From Candidatus Kapaibacterium sp. (GTDB taxonomy: Bacteria; Bacteroidota; Ignavibacteria; Kapaibacteriales; UBA4661), in NCBI GenBank assembly GCA_025455065.1, contig JALONG010000001.1, positions 62,001-126,000 on the forward strand: a DNA stretch of 64,000 bases, read 5' to 3'. The notes beneath the pieces are model-generated. The model was not told where the DNA came from, did no database searches, and saw only the letters and a list, made by a program, of their open reading frames with translations. A program made the translations under genes and the position numbers. Positions 19,167 to 28,424 of this stretch are shown in pieces (position 1 is the first letter of the stretch; each line of letters starts with the position of its first letter).

Positions 19167-21794
19167 CTAATCATGCAAAAGGTTGAATGCCAAGCTGCCC
19201 GACATCATCTGCAAGAGCATATCTACGTCAATAATCAAGCCTACTTCGCCGTTACTTTGAATCATACAACCCGTGATTCCTTCGACATTTCCGACGTAAT
19301 CCGAAAGATTTTTTACCACGATTTGTTGCTGCCCTATGATTTCATCTACAAACAAACACGCCTTGCGCTCCCGCGCTTCGACAATCACCAAAATCCCTTC
19401 GTGAAGCAAGGTTGTATCCGGTGTTCGGTCATAGAGTTCATGCAACCGTACAACCGAGAATAATTCGTCACGCACCCGCACAACTTCCTGACCGTCCATC
19501 GTAATAGTGATTGCCTGCTCTTGCGGTCGGAATGATTCTTTGATTGCCAGAATCGGCAGGGCATAAATTGATTGACCGACACGAATCATCATTGCGTCCA
19601 TAATCGCCAGCGTAAGCGGAATTCTCAGTGTGAAGCGCGTTCCTTTGCCATCCCGCGTATCTACGGTGATGCTACCTTGCAGTTTTTCGATATTGCGCTT
19701 CACAACGTCCATACCCACACCACGCCCCGAAATATCGGTAATTTTTTCCGCCGTTGAAAAACCCGGCTCGAAAATGAGCATATTCACTTCGCGGTCAGTC
19801 ATTTTGTCAGGCGCAACCTTCAAAATGCCCTTCGATGCTGCTTTTTCAAGGATTTTCTCACGATTGATGCCGCCCCCGTCATCTTCGATAATAATGAGGA
19901 TTTCGTTCCCTTCGTACCGCGCTTGTAATTTCACTGTTCCTGTTTCGCTTTTGCCAGCTTTCAAGCGGCGCTCACGGGATTCAACGCCGTGGTCAATAGC
20001 GTTGCGAATGATGTGCATAAGCGGATCGGAGACCTCTTCTATCACATTTTTATCCATTTCCGTTTCCGCGCCGGAAATTTCCAGATTGATTTTTTTGTCA
20101 AAGCGCATGGATAAATCCCGCACAAGCCGTTTCATCTTGTTAAACAAGCCGTCAAGCGGCATCATGCGGATTGACATTGTTACTTCCTGAAGTTCGCGGG
20201 TGATTTTGTTTAACATCGCAGCAGCTTTATTAAAACTTTCCAATTCAAGCGCTTGCACTTCAGGATTACTTGTAACCATAGATTCAATCGTGATAAGTTC
20301 ACCGACTAGGTCAAAAAGTTTGTCCAATTTTTCCATATCCACGCGAATATCACGGCGTTGCAACATACCGGCAACAGCTTCGGCTTTAGCGGCAGCTCCC
20401 ACTAGCTCTGTGGGTTGTGTCTGTTCTCCGTTACCGTGTGTTTGTTCATCCAAAGCGCTTTTCTCTGCTATGGAAGCTGATTCGTTGGTAGTTGAAGGCG
20501 TAATGCTCTGAACATCCTCCTGGTGGGGCGCTTCCCAGATCTGTTGCAAAAATTCATCATTCAATGCAGATTCAATAACAGGCGGCGCTAATGGTTGCTT
20601 CGTTTGCTGCGGAGAGGAAACAGGCACAGGGGCGGTCTTTGTACGCTGTTTTGGTATAGGCTGCAAGGCAAAATTTTGTTGAGCAGCAAGTTCGGCGACT
20701 GCACTTTTTATGATGTCAATGTTCGTCAGAAGCATGGAAATAAGCCCCGGATAGACTTCCAACGTTTTTGCGCGGACAGCATCCAAGATATTTTCTAAGT
20801 CTGTACTCATACCTTCAATATCTGCAAAACCCATAAACCCTGAGTTCCCTTTCAGGCTATGCACTGCGCCAAAAATCGTTCCCACGACGGTCATATCATT
20901 CGGGTTTTGCTCCAAACGCAAACACCCATCTTCAGCGACAGAAACCAATTCAAGGGCTTCGGTGAGGTAACGCTGCAAAATATCTGGCGCAATGACCGCA
21001 GGAGAAAATGCCGTATTTTGCTCGCTTGCCGTTAGCGAAGAAGAAAGAGAAAAAGGCTCTTGGGAAGCACGGTTAGGCATGTTTTCAAGAGTGGCAAGTT
21101 GTGAATCGGAAAAGAAGAAATCATCGGGAAAGGTTTGCTCCGAATTTTGGGATACTTCTGAGGTTTGTACGGTAGCTTGTGCATCAAAAACCTGCGCCAT
21201 CGAGGCTTCCAACTCTTCTTCGGACATATTGTCCACATCCAGATTTGCAAAAAAATCATCAGCAGGCTCTGCACCTGCCGGAAAGACGGGAGGGATTTGC
21301 GGAGGGGCAATAGTGCTGTTTATTGCCGACGGAGAAGGTGCATGAATACTTGGTTGCGGTGGTGCTATTGCTTGTTTGCCTTGCAAAGCAACGCCTGATT
21401 TTATACTGGTTATGCCCTCTTGCAACTTGGAAATAAGCGCCCTAACAATCTCCTCATTTCCGGTGTCTTTCATCACCGAAGCGACGGTGTTCAACAGTGT
21501 TCGCAGCACATCGAAACTTTGGTAAATCAAATCAATTACTGGCTCGGAAACGGCTTCAGGCTTGTTGCGCAGAAGGTCTAAGAGCGTTTCAGCTTCATGC
21601 GTAACGGTATTCAACGTGTTAAAATTCAAAAACCCCGACAGCCCCTTAATAGTGTGAAAAACCCGAAAGATAGCATTAATACTCTCTTTCGAGCCTGTGT
21701 CAAGAATATCCTGAATTTTTCCTTCCTGCTCATCAAGTGAATCCAAGGATTCAATGACAAATGCACGAACAATTTCCAGCGTCTCACGATCCAT
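19167..21794 (-). CDS. cheA: CheA, chemotaxis histidine kinase with two Hpt domains
   Basis: Start is the ATG complementary to 21792-21794; a GTG lies two codons earlier. The 875 residues contain Hpt1 (His47 in FHTIKGLSGF), an acidic Pro-rich linker, Hpt2 (His312 in VHSLKGNSGF), another linker with no obvious P2 domain, the dimerisation helices (about 480-545), the ATPase (NAIDHGVES, DDGGGI, GRGVGMD) and a C-terminal CheW-like domain. Two Hpt sites allow phosphate transfer to several receivers, fitting the five receiver proteins encoded downstream. No separate cheW is present in the window. Confidence 0.95.
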   Translation of the reverse strand: MDRETLEIVRAFVIESLDSLDEQEGKIQDILDTGSKESINAIFRVFHTIKGLSGFLNFNTLNTVTHEAETLLDLLRNKPEAVSEPVIDLIYQSFDVLRTLLNTVASVMKDTGNEEIVRALISKLQEGITSIKSGVALQGKQAIAPPQPSIHAPSPSAINSTIAPPQIPPVFPAGAEPADDFFANLDVDNMSEEELEASMAQVFDAQATVQTSEVSQNSEQTFPDDFFFSDSQLATLENMPNRASQEPFSLSSSLTASEQNTAFSPAVIAPDILQRYLTEALELVSVAEDGCLRLEQNPNDMTVVGTIFGAVHSLKGNSGFMGFADIEGMSTDLENILDAVRAKTLEVYPGLISMLLTNIDIIKSAVAELAAQQNFALQPIPKQRTKTAPVPVSSPQQTKQPLAPPVIESALNDEFLQQIWEAPHQEDVQSITPSTTNESASIAEKSALDEQTHGNGEQTQPTELVGAAAKAEAVAGMLQRRDIRVDMEKLDKLFDLVGELITIESMVTSNPEVQALELESFNKAAAMLNKITRELQEVTMSIRMMPLDGLFNKMKRLVRDLSMRFDKKINLEISGAETEMDKNVIEEVSDPLMHIIRNAIDHGVESRERRLKAGKSETGTVKLQARYEGNEILIIIEDDGGGINREKILEKAASKGILKVAPDKMTDREVNMLIFEPGFSTAEKITDISGRGVGMDVVKRNIEKLQGSITVDTRDGKGTRFTLRIPLTLAIMDAMMIRVGQSIYALPILAIKESFRPQEQAITITMDGQEVVRVRDELFSVVRLHELYDRTPDTTLLHEGILVIVEARERKACLFVDEIIGQQQIVVKNLSDYVGNVEGITGCMIQSNGEVGLIIDVDMLLQMMSGSLAFNLLHD

Positions 21795-22287
21795 AATCAC
21801 AATACGAAATAATTTGAAGCAAAAGAATTTGGTAAAGGCGCATCAATTCTACCGATGAAGGAGCAATATCGGTTTTGTGCAGCGAAAATGCGGGTAACAT
21901 TGTATTCACTCACAACAAAGCCGGAACGACCAATGGCAACAATGAAATGTGCTGTATTTGGGCAAAAATTGACTCCGTAATCTACACAAAAGTCTTGATT
22001 TCTTGTAATTTTCTTACAAGTGACGCACACAATTATTCCGAGTTGTTCGTTTTGTACTACAAAAACAATCTCGAACTATATGTTGAAACGATAGAATAGC
22101 GCTCAAAACCGACATATTGATTGCTGCAATCTACAAAAAATTATGATTTCACCACGAAAAGTGTATATTTAATTCTTGACAAAAAAGTTACGTGAAACAC
22201 TGAGTCTTGGGAAAAATATCGGAAAAAATATAGGCATGAACATCATTCATTAGCAGTTTTTTCGTAGTTTGGAGGAAATGACCAACC
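21795..22287. other. Divergent intergenic region between cheA and subtilase
   Basis: This 493-base gap separates divergent genes and should hold both promoters. On the plus strand I see a promoter-like pair at 22141-22171 and a GGAGG Shine-Dalgarno at 22271-22275. I see no convincing gene, RNA or repeat in the rest; small open frames inside have no recognisable protein character. Confidence 0.6.
22141..22171 (+). promoter_or_regulatory. Candidate promoter for subtilase gene
   Basis: TTA at 22141-22143 lies 20 bases before TATATTTA at 22164-22171, the same pattern as at 27552, 30466 and 46087. The start codon lies 117 bases downstream of it. Confidence 0.3.
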
Positions 22288-23463
22288 ATGTCCACATTTG
22301 AGTCTGCATCCGTGATAAAAAAACAGGACAGCGCTCGCGCATATGCGATTTCGCTCTTTCCGGCATTGTCTATTCCGACACGAATGCGTTCGGAGACCCA
22401 TTACTCCGGTAAAGGTGTTTGTATTGCTATGATAGATTCAGGTTTTGTGCAGCACCCTGACCTCACAAAGCCCGAAAACCGTATCGTACGCTATTACGAT
22501 GCCGTAAAAAAGGAAGAAAGCGACCTGCCCCCCGAAAAACCGGAATTTTACTCGTGGCACGGTACAATGACCGCCTGCACAGCCGCAGGAAACGGTACGC
22601 TTTCTCGTAAACTCTACTCCTCGTTGGCATACAACGCCAACGTTGTGCTTGTGCGTACAATGGACGACAAAGGCTCAATTCCTACCACCCGCATCGCACA
22701 CGCGCTGGAATGGTGCTTGCAGCACGCACACAAGTACGGCATCAACATCATCAATTTGTCCGTCTATGCCGATGAAATGGACACTTCACTGGAGCATCCC
22801 GTTACGAAACTCGTGGAAGAGGCTTCACGACGCGGGATTGTCGTCGTTGCTGCATCGGGTAATAACCCTCGTGTTCCGCTCTACCCGCCTGCCTGTTCGC
22901 CTTCTGCGATAACCGTGGGCGGCTTGGACGATAAAAACAGTATGCTCGAAGATGACGGTTTGTATCATTCAAGTTTTGGTAGAACGATTGAAGGCTTGGT
23001 CAAACCTGAGGTTATCGCTCCAGCTATCTGGCTCCCCGCGCCAATCCTGCCCGGAACGCCTACACACGAAGAAGCCGCCGCACTCTCCGCGCTCGACAGT
23101 ATGTTGGATGATATGATGATGAAAACGCTACCACTGCTCATTACAAAAACCAATCTCCCGCTTGAACTCTTGCGTTCCGGCAATGTGGAAGAGATTCGCG
23201 GAAAAATTTCAGAACGGCTTACGGCAGAAAAAATTATCTCCCCAAATTACAAACACGTGGACGGAACTTCGTTTGCAGCGCCGATTGTCTGCTCGGTTAT
23301 CGCACAAATGCTCGAAGCAAACGACCGCCTCACTCCGGCAAAAATCAAGGAAATCCTCACCACAACGGCAAAACCGCTTGAAAACTACCCTTCCGAACCG
23401 CAGGGATTCGGCGTTGTTCAAGCCACCGCAGCAGTCGAGGCGGCAGCAGTAGCGACATTGTGA
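22288..23463 (+). CDS. Subtilisin-like serine protease (S8), no signal peptide
   Basis: A GGAGG ribosome site 12 bases upstream supports this ATG. The 391 residues hold the S8 triad: Asp50 in AMIDSGF, His91 in SWHGT, Ser327 in DGTSFAAPI, with oxyanion Asn191 in AASGNN. There is no export signal or propeptide, so it probably acts in the cytoplasm. Between the oxyanion Asn and the Ser lies an extra helical, Met-rich stretch of roughly 75 residues (about 245-320) that could bind a substrate or partner. It is followed by a Uma2 gene 40 bases later. Substrate unknown. Confidence 0.88.
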   Translation: MSTFESASVIKKQDSARAYAISLFPALSIPTRMRSETHYSGKGVCIAMIDSGFVQHPDLTKPENRIVRYYDAVKKEESDLPPEKPEFYSWHGTMTACTAAGNGTLSRKLYSSLAYNANVVLVRTMDDKGSIPTTRIAHALEWCLQHAHKYGINIINLSVYADEMDTSLEHPVTKLVEEASRRGIVVVAASGNNPRVPLYPPACSPSAITVGGLDDKNSMLEDDGLYHSSFGRTIEGLVKPEVIAPAIWLPAPILPGTPTHEEAAALSALDSMLDDMMMKTLPLLITKTNLPLELLRSGNVEEIRGKISERLTAEKIISPNYKHVDGTSFAAPIVCSVIAQMLEANDRLTPAKIKEILTTTAKPLENYPSEPQGFGVVQATAAVEAAAVATL

Positions 23464-23503
23464 TGTTTCTCCGACTACATTTTTATTTGTTTTTTGAATC
23501 ACT

Positions 23504-24319
23504 ATGGCGACACAAACAGCACAAATACAGGAAATTCAGGAAGAAGATCTTTCCTCCAAGAACACCATCGTTATTGATATTTCTCATCTTATCACTGAAG
23601 ACGACGAGCCTGTGGATAATGTTTTTTCTGCACACCAGCAGCGCCTCCTTGTGGAGCCGCTTTATACCAATGTTTCGCTTTGGAATCCCGAAGGGCGCAG
23701 TTTTGTAGCCAATGCAAATGTGGGAGTTTTTATTTCGGCGAAAAACCCCGCTATTGTTCCTGATGCGTATTTGAGCATGGATATTGACCTTGAGACGGTT
23801 GATGAGCATGGGAAGCCCATTCCAACGAACTTCCAAGAACACCGTTCATACTTTGTCTGGGAAATGGGCAAAGTGCCGGATGTTGTGATTGAAGTAGTTT
23901 CTAATCGCAAAGGGGGTGAAATGAGCCGAAAAATGCGGGAATACGCGAAGATGCACATACCCTACTACGCTGTTTTTGACCCTTTTCACGAACTCGGCAC
24001 GGAAACTTTCAAAATCTATAAACTCACTGCTTTCAGCTATATTCCTCATAGCGATTTCTGGATGGAAGAAATCGGCATTGGTCTCAGGCTTTGGCAAGGT
24101 GTGTATGAATCGCAAGAAACTGAATGGCTGCGCTGGTGTGATGACAGAGGCAACGTTATACCAACGGGTGCGGAAAAATCTATGCTCGCAGAGGCAAAAG
24201 CCGAACAAGAACGCATCAAAGCCGAACAAGAACGCATCAAAGCCGAACAAGAACGTGAACGGGCAAATCGTCTTGCGGATAAACTCCGTGAAATGGGCGT
24301 AAATCCTGATGAAATCTAA
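23504..24319 (+). CDS. Uma2 family (DUF820) protein with charged coiled-coil tail
   Basis: The 271 residues carry Uma2 features: VANANVGVFIS-KNP-IVPDAYLSMDID, GKVPDVVIEVVSNRKGGEM-RKM-EYA, and IPYYAVFDPF. The C-terminus is a charged helix with a tandem seven-residue repeat (AEQERIK, three copies) ending LREMGVNPDEI. It is a close paralogue of the gene at 27621, with the same length, an alignable tail and a shared exact 29-base run of DNA. The two copies lie in direct orientation 4.1 kb apart, flanking the LysE and S9 peptidase genes. The fold suggests a nuclease; its role is unknown. Confidence 0.85.
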   Translation: MATQTAQIQEIQEEDLSSKNTIVIDISHLITEDDEPVDNVFSAHQQRLLVEPLYTNVSLWNPEGRSFVANANVGVFISAKNPAIVPDAYLSMDIDLETVDEHGKPIPTNFQEHRSYFVWEMGKVPDVVIEVVSNRKGGEMSRKMREYAKMHIPYYAVFDPFHELGTETFKIYKLTAFSYIPHSDFWMEEIGIGLRLWQGVYESQETEWLRWCDDRGNVIPTGAEKSMLAEAKAEQERIKAEQERIKAEQERERANRLADKLREMGVNPDEI

Positions 24320-24343
24320 ATTTTGCAACAAACTACCCTCACT

Positions 24344-24976
24344 ATGATACCCCTTTCCGAACTCACAATTTTCGCTCTCGCCGCATTAGGTCTTGTTCTT
24401 ACGCCGGGACCGAACATGATGTACTTAGTTTCGCGCTCTCTTTGTCAAGGGCGTTTCGCAGGACTGATTTCGCTGGGCGGCGTTATTACCGGCTTTTTCG
24501 TGCATATTCTGTCGGCATCCTTCGGCATTACTGCACTACTCATGGCAATTCCTTTGGGATACGAAGTGCTGAAATTCTCAGGAGCGGCGTATTTGCTCTG
24601 GATGGCTTGGCAATCTGTGAAGTCGGGTTCAGGGGGAATGTTCACAACCCAAGTATTACCGCATGATTCCACACTTAAACTCTTCCGAATGGGCTTTTTG
24701 ACAAGCGCTCTTAATCCCAAAATTGCCGTCTTTTACCTTTCGCTTTTTCCGCAATTTATCAAACCCGAATACGGTTCAATTCTCTCGCAAAGCCTTACGC
24801 TGGGCATCACACAACTGAGCGTTAGCGCTACGGTGAATTGCCTGATTGTGTTGTCTGCAAGTGTTGTTGCTGCTTGGTTTCAAGGTCGCCCTCTTTGGGT
24901 GCGCGTTCAGAAATATGTCATGGGGACAGTTTTGGCAGCGTTAGCAATACGGCTTGCTTTTAGTGAGCGGAAATAA
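24344..24976 (+). CDS. LysE/RhtB family amino-acid exporter
   Basis: ATG 24344 gives 210 residues with about six membrane helices. The family signature LTPGPNMMYL lies in the first helix and ALNPKIAVFYLSLFPQF in the middle. LysE/RhtB proteins export amino acids such as threonine, homoserine or lysine; the substrate cannot be read from sequence. It lies 24 bases after the Uma2 gene and 36 bases before the peptidase, so cotranscription is likely. Pairing with a secreted peptidase suggests peptide or amino-acid handling, but this is inference. Confidence 0.88.
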   Translation: MIPLSELTIFALAALGLVLTPGPNMMYLVSRSLCQGRFAGLISLGGVITGFFVHILSASFGITALLMAIPLGYEVLKFSGAAYLLWMAWQSVKSGSGGMFTTQVLPHDSTLKLFRMGFLTSALNPKIAVFYLSLFPQFIKPEYGSILSQSLTLGITQLSVSATVNCLIVLSASVVAAWFQGRPLWVRVQKYVMGTVLAALAIRLAFSERK

Positions 24977-25012
24977 CCCACACATCTTATCATTTTTACC
25001 GTAAATTCCACT

Positions 25013-27460
25013 ATGAATCGTTCCCTGAAAACCGCTCAACGCCTTGGTTTATTGGCTGTGATCGGTTTCCTCTCTCTTTCGGCGCTGAACGCGCAGACAC
25101 CCTATAAACTTCCTCCTGCCGACATAGCCTCCGTTGTGGATTCGCCGGTATTCCCGACTGCCCTACGCAGCCCAAGCGGTGATGCGCTGTTGCTTTTGGA
25201 AGCAAAACCCAATCCGAGCATCGGACTTTTGGCAGAACCCATCGTTAAACTCGCCGGAGAGCGTATCAATACTGCGATTAACGCTCTTCAACGCCGCGTG
25301 GAAATTAGCGGTATGACCGTACAATCGCTGACAAGCAAAACAACCGTCCGCATCAGCGTTCCCGCCAATTCTCGTTTGGGTAACCCTGTTTGGTCAAATG
25401 ACGGCACAAAAATTGCCTTCACCCGCGATGCTGTCGGCGGCATGGAACTGTGGATTGCTGACGCAAAAACAGGCAAAACCACGCAAATACAAGGTGTTCA
25501 GCCCGTTGATATTTTCGGTGATGCAATTTCGTGGATTAACGACAATAAATCGCTTCTCGTCAAAGCTATTCCGCCCAAACGTGGCGCTGCACCTGCAATT
25601 TCACCGATTCCCACAGGTCCCGTCGTGGAAGAATCTGTTGGCAAATTGGCGCAAGTCCGCACCTACCAAGATTTGCTCAAAAACCCTGATGACGAGCGCC
25701 TTTTCGAGTATTATTGTACACTCCAACTGATGACGGTGGATATTGCAACAGGAAAAGCTGCACCCCTCGGTGAGGCAGGTTTGATACCGTCTGCGGAGTT
25801 TTCACCCGACGAAAAATACCTGCTTGTGAGCAAACTCAAAAAGCCGTTTTCTTACCGCGTAACGTGGGGAGAATTTGCTAAAACGATAGAAATTTGGGAC
25901 AAAACGGGCAAACTCATAAAAACCCTTGCCGACCTCCCCGTCGAAGACCAAACACCGCGACAAGGCGTACCAATGGGCGTGCGCGATATTACGTGGCAAG
26001 CGCTCCAACCTGCAACACTTCTTTGGGTGGAAGCACTCGACGGAGGCGACCCGATGAAAAAAGCCGACGCACGAGACCGCATGAAAAGGCTCTCTGCGCC
26101 CTTCACTGCTGAAGCCACGACACTGTTCGACATTAAACACCGCTTTGCAGGCATTGGTTGGACAGCAACACCAAACGTCGTTGTTTATACCGAGTTCGAC
26201 CGTGACCGCCGTTGGCGCACGACCTACCTGCGCGACCTTGCCAAAGCTGATTCCGGCAAAGTTCTCTTTGACCTCAGCATACGCGACAGTTACAACGACC
26301 CGGGAACGCCAGTATTGGAGCGCCGCACAAACGGCGACCTTGTGTTTGCACAAGACGGTGATTGGATGTATTTATCGGGAACAGGCGCTACACCGCAAGG
26401 AGACCGCCCATTTTTGGATAAATTCAACCTCAAAACCCGCGAAAAGCAGCGTCTTTTCCGTGCAACCGAAAGCCGTTACGAAACATTTGTCGGGTTTGTC
26501 GGTAAGTCCCGTAACCGCATCATTACTCGTGCGGAGAGCAAAACCGAATATCCGAATTTTGTGAGCGTGGAACTCGCAGCAAAACCGGATGAAAAAACCG
26601 AGAACGGCACAAAGCGCGAAAATATCACCACCTTCACCGACCCCGCACCGAGCCTCGCGTCGCTCAAGAAAGAACTTATCAAATACAAACGTGCCGACGG
26701 CGTTCCGCTTTCCGGTACGTTGTATTTACCGCCCAACTACAAACCCGGAGAGCGCTTGCCGCTTATCGTTTGGGCATATCCGCTTGAGTACAACGACGCG
26801 GCGACGGCAGGACAAGTACGCTCACAACCTAACCGCTTCACTCAGCGCTCACGGTCATATTCCACCGTTTACCTTGCACTGCAAGGTTATGCGGTCTTAC
26901 AAGACGCAACCATGCCGATTGTGGGCAGTCCCGAAACGGCAAACGACACGTTTATTGAGCAAATTACCGCCGCAGGCAAAGCCGCGATTGACCATTTGGA
27001 TTCGCTTGGAATCATAGACCGCAAGCGGGTTGGCGTAGCAGGACACAGCTACGGTGCGTTTATGACGGCGAATTTGCTGGCACACACCGACCTATTTGCC
27101 GCAGGAATGGCTTGCAGTGGCGCGTACAACCGCTCGCTTACGCCCTTTGGTTTTCAAGGTGAACGGCGCTCGTATTGGGAAGCAACCGACATTTACACGA
27201 AACTTTCCCCGTTTACATGGGCGAACAAAATCAAGAAACCGCTTCTGCTCGTGCATGGCGCGGATGACGATAATCCCGGCACATTCCCGATTCAGTCCCA
27301 ACGGCTTTACTCCGCAGTTTCCGGCAATGGCGGCATTGTACGTTTGGTGATGCTCCCCTACGAACCGCACGGATACACGTCTCGTGAGTCGGTGCAGCAC
27401 GTCATGGCGGAACTTCTTGAGTGGGCAGACAAATACGTGAAAAATGCAAAGACGAATTGA
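25013..27460 (+). CDS. Secreted S9 family peptidase (glutamyl-endopeptidase-like)
   Basis: The 815 residues start with a signal peptide ending near ALNAQ. A long beta-propeller-like region (about 90-560) precedes the alpha/beta-hydrolase domain. The catalytic triad is Ser679 in GHSYGAF, Asp752 in HGADDDNPGT, and His786 in EPHGYTSRES. The overall layout, with the LPPA-I--VVDSP start and the catalytic-His segment, matches the glutamyl-endopeptidase-like branch of S9. It is probably periplasmic or outer-membrane associated; no type IX C-terminal signal is seen. A strong terminator follows 38 bases after the stop. Confidence 0.9.
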   Translation: MNRSLKTAQRLGLLAVIGFLSLSALNAQTPYKLPPADIASVVDSPVFPTALRSPSGDALLLLEAKPNPSIGLLAEPIVKLAGERINTAINALQRRVEISGMTVQSLTSKTTVRISVPANSRLGNPVWSNDGTKIAFTRDAVGGMELWIADAKTGKTTQIQGVQPVDIFGDAISWINDNKSLLVKAIPPKRGAAPAISPIPTGPVVEESVGKLAQVRTYQDLLKNPDDERLFEYYCTLQLMTVDIATGKAAPLGEAGLIPSAEFSPDEKYLLVSKLKKPFSYRVTWGEFAKTIEIWDKTGKLIKTLADLPVEDQTPRQGVPMGVRDITWQALQPATLLWVEALDGGDPMKKADARDRMKRLSAPFTAEATTLFDIKHRFAGIGWTATPNVVVYTEFDRDRRWRTTYLRDLAKADSGKVLFDLSIRDSYNDPGTPVLERRTNGDLVFAQDGDWMYLSGTGATPQGDRPFLDKFNLKTREKQRLFRATESRYETFVGFVGKSRNRIITRAESKTEYPNFVSVELAAKPDEKTENGTKRENITTFTDPAPSLASLKKELIKYKRADGVPLSGTLYLPPNYKPGERLPLIVWAYPLEYNDAATAGQVRSQPNRFTQRSRSYSTVYLALQGYAVLQDATMPIVGSPETANDTFIEQITAAGKAAIDHLDSLGIIDRKRVGVAGHSYGAFMTANLLAHTDLFAAGMACSGAYNRSLTPFGFQGERRSYWEATDIYTKLSPFTWANKIKKPLLLVHGADDDNPGTFPIQSQRLYSAVSGNGGIVRLVMLPYEPHGYTSRESVQHVMAELLEWADKYVKNAKTN

Positions 27461-27498
27461 GGCTTGCAAAGAGAAGTACACTGCTAACAGTAGTTTAT

Positions 27499-27536
27499 AT
27501 GCGGCTTACAGGACACCTTGTAAGCCGCATTTTTTT
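27499..27536 (+). terminator. Intrinsic terminator after S9 peptidase
   Basis: A 12-base perfect stem (27499-27510 and 27519-27530) with an 8-base loop is followed by a run of seven T. Confidence 0.93.
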
Positions 27537-27551
27537 ACATTTTCCCAAAAG

Positions 27552-27582
27552 TTGATAAATCCCCGCAAAACCTCTATATTCG
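27552..27582 (+). promoter_or_regulatory. Candidate promoter for second Uma2 copy
   Basis: TTGA at 27552-27555, 19 bases, then TATATTCG at 27575-27582. It follows directly after the terminator, and the ATG lies 38 bases downstream of it. Confidence 0.4.
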
Positions 27583-27620
27583 TGAAGTGAGTTTTCTCCA
27601 CTTTGTATGAAAGTATTGTT

Positions 27621-28418
27621 ATGGCAGCACAAACCTCATCACTACAAGAAGTTCAAGAAGAAACACCTTCTCTGAACGGAACAATCATTGTTGATACTTC
27701 TCACCTTATCACGGAGGACGACGAGCCTGTGGATAATGTTTTTTCCTCACACCAACAGCGCCTCCTCGTCGAGCCGCTTTACGTCAATGTCTCTGTATGG
27801 AACCCCAAAAACCGTCCGTTTGTGGCTGATGCGAATGTTGGCGTTTTTATGGCTGCGCGAAACCCCGCCATCGTGCCAGATGCGTTTTTGAGCATGGACA
27901 TAGATTTTCCGCTCACTGACGAAGCGGGTAATCCCGTCAAGCCTGATTTTACCAAACTTCGCTCGTATTTTGTCTGGGAGTTCGGCAAAGTTCCCGATGT
28001 CGTTGTGGAAATTGTCTCGAACAGAAAAGGTGGCGAAATGCGCCATAAAATGCAGGAGTACGCGAAAATGCACGTTCCGTACTATGCAGTATTCGACCCG
28101 TTTTTGGAGTTGAAAGGTGAGGTGTTCCAAATCTACCGCCTGGAGCGATTTGCATACGTGACACACGGGGATTTTTGGATGGAAGAAATCGGTGTAGGAT
28201 TGCGACTCTGGGACGGTGTTTATGAAACCTATTCAGGAACTTGGTTGCGTTGGTGCGATGAGCGTGGGAACGTCTTCCCGACGGGAAAAGAAGGTGTTGC
28301 TGCCGAGCGGCAACAAACAGAGAAAGAGCGTGAACGTGCTGAGAAAGAGCGTGAACGTGCTGACCGCCTTGCAGCAAAACTCCGTGAACTAGGCATCAAT
28401 CCTGATGATGTAGCCTAA
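27621..28418 (+). CDS. Uma2 family (DUF820) protein, paralogue of 23504-24319
   Basis: Start ATG 27621 (MAAQTSSLQEVQEE) aligns with the start of the other copy; 265 residues. Core motifs: VADANVGVFMA-RNPAIVPDAFLSMDID, GKVPDVVVEIVSNRKGGEM and VPYYAVFDPF. The tail has the ERERAEK repeat and ends LRELGINPDDV. The DNA run 27717-27745 is identical to 23600-23628, showing recent duplication or gene conversion. Unlike its partner it has its own terminator-promoter unit upstream. It ends convergently 6 bases from the helicase gene. Confidence 0.85.
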   Translation: MAAQTSSLQEVQEETPSLNGTIIVDTSHLITEDDEPVDNVFSSHQQRLLVEPLYVNVSVWNPKNRPFVADANVGVFMAARNPAIVPDAFLSMDIDFPLTDEAGNPVKPDFTKLRSYFVWEFGKVPDVVVEIVSNRKGGEMRHKMQEYAKMHVPYYAVFDPFLELKGEVFQIYRLERFAYVTHGDFWMEEIGVGLRLWDGVYETYSGTWLRWCDERGNVFPTGKEGVAAERQQTEKERERAEKERERADRLAAKLRELGINPDDVA

Positions 28419-28424
28419 AGGCAC

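Noticed and set aside
22176-22181. TTGACA hexamer upstream of the subtilase
   Set aside because: No TATAAT-like partner at 16-18 bases, and the lineage appears to use a different promoter pattern.
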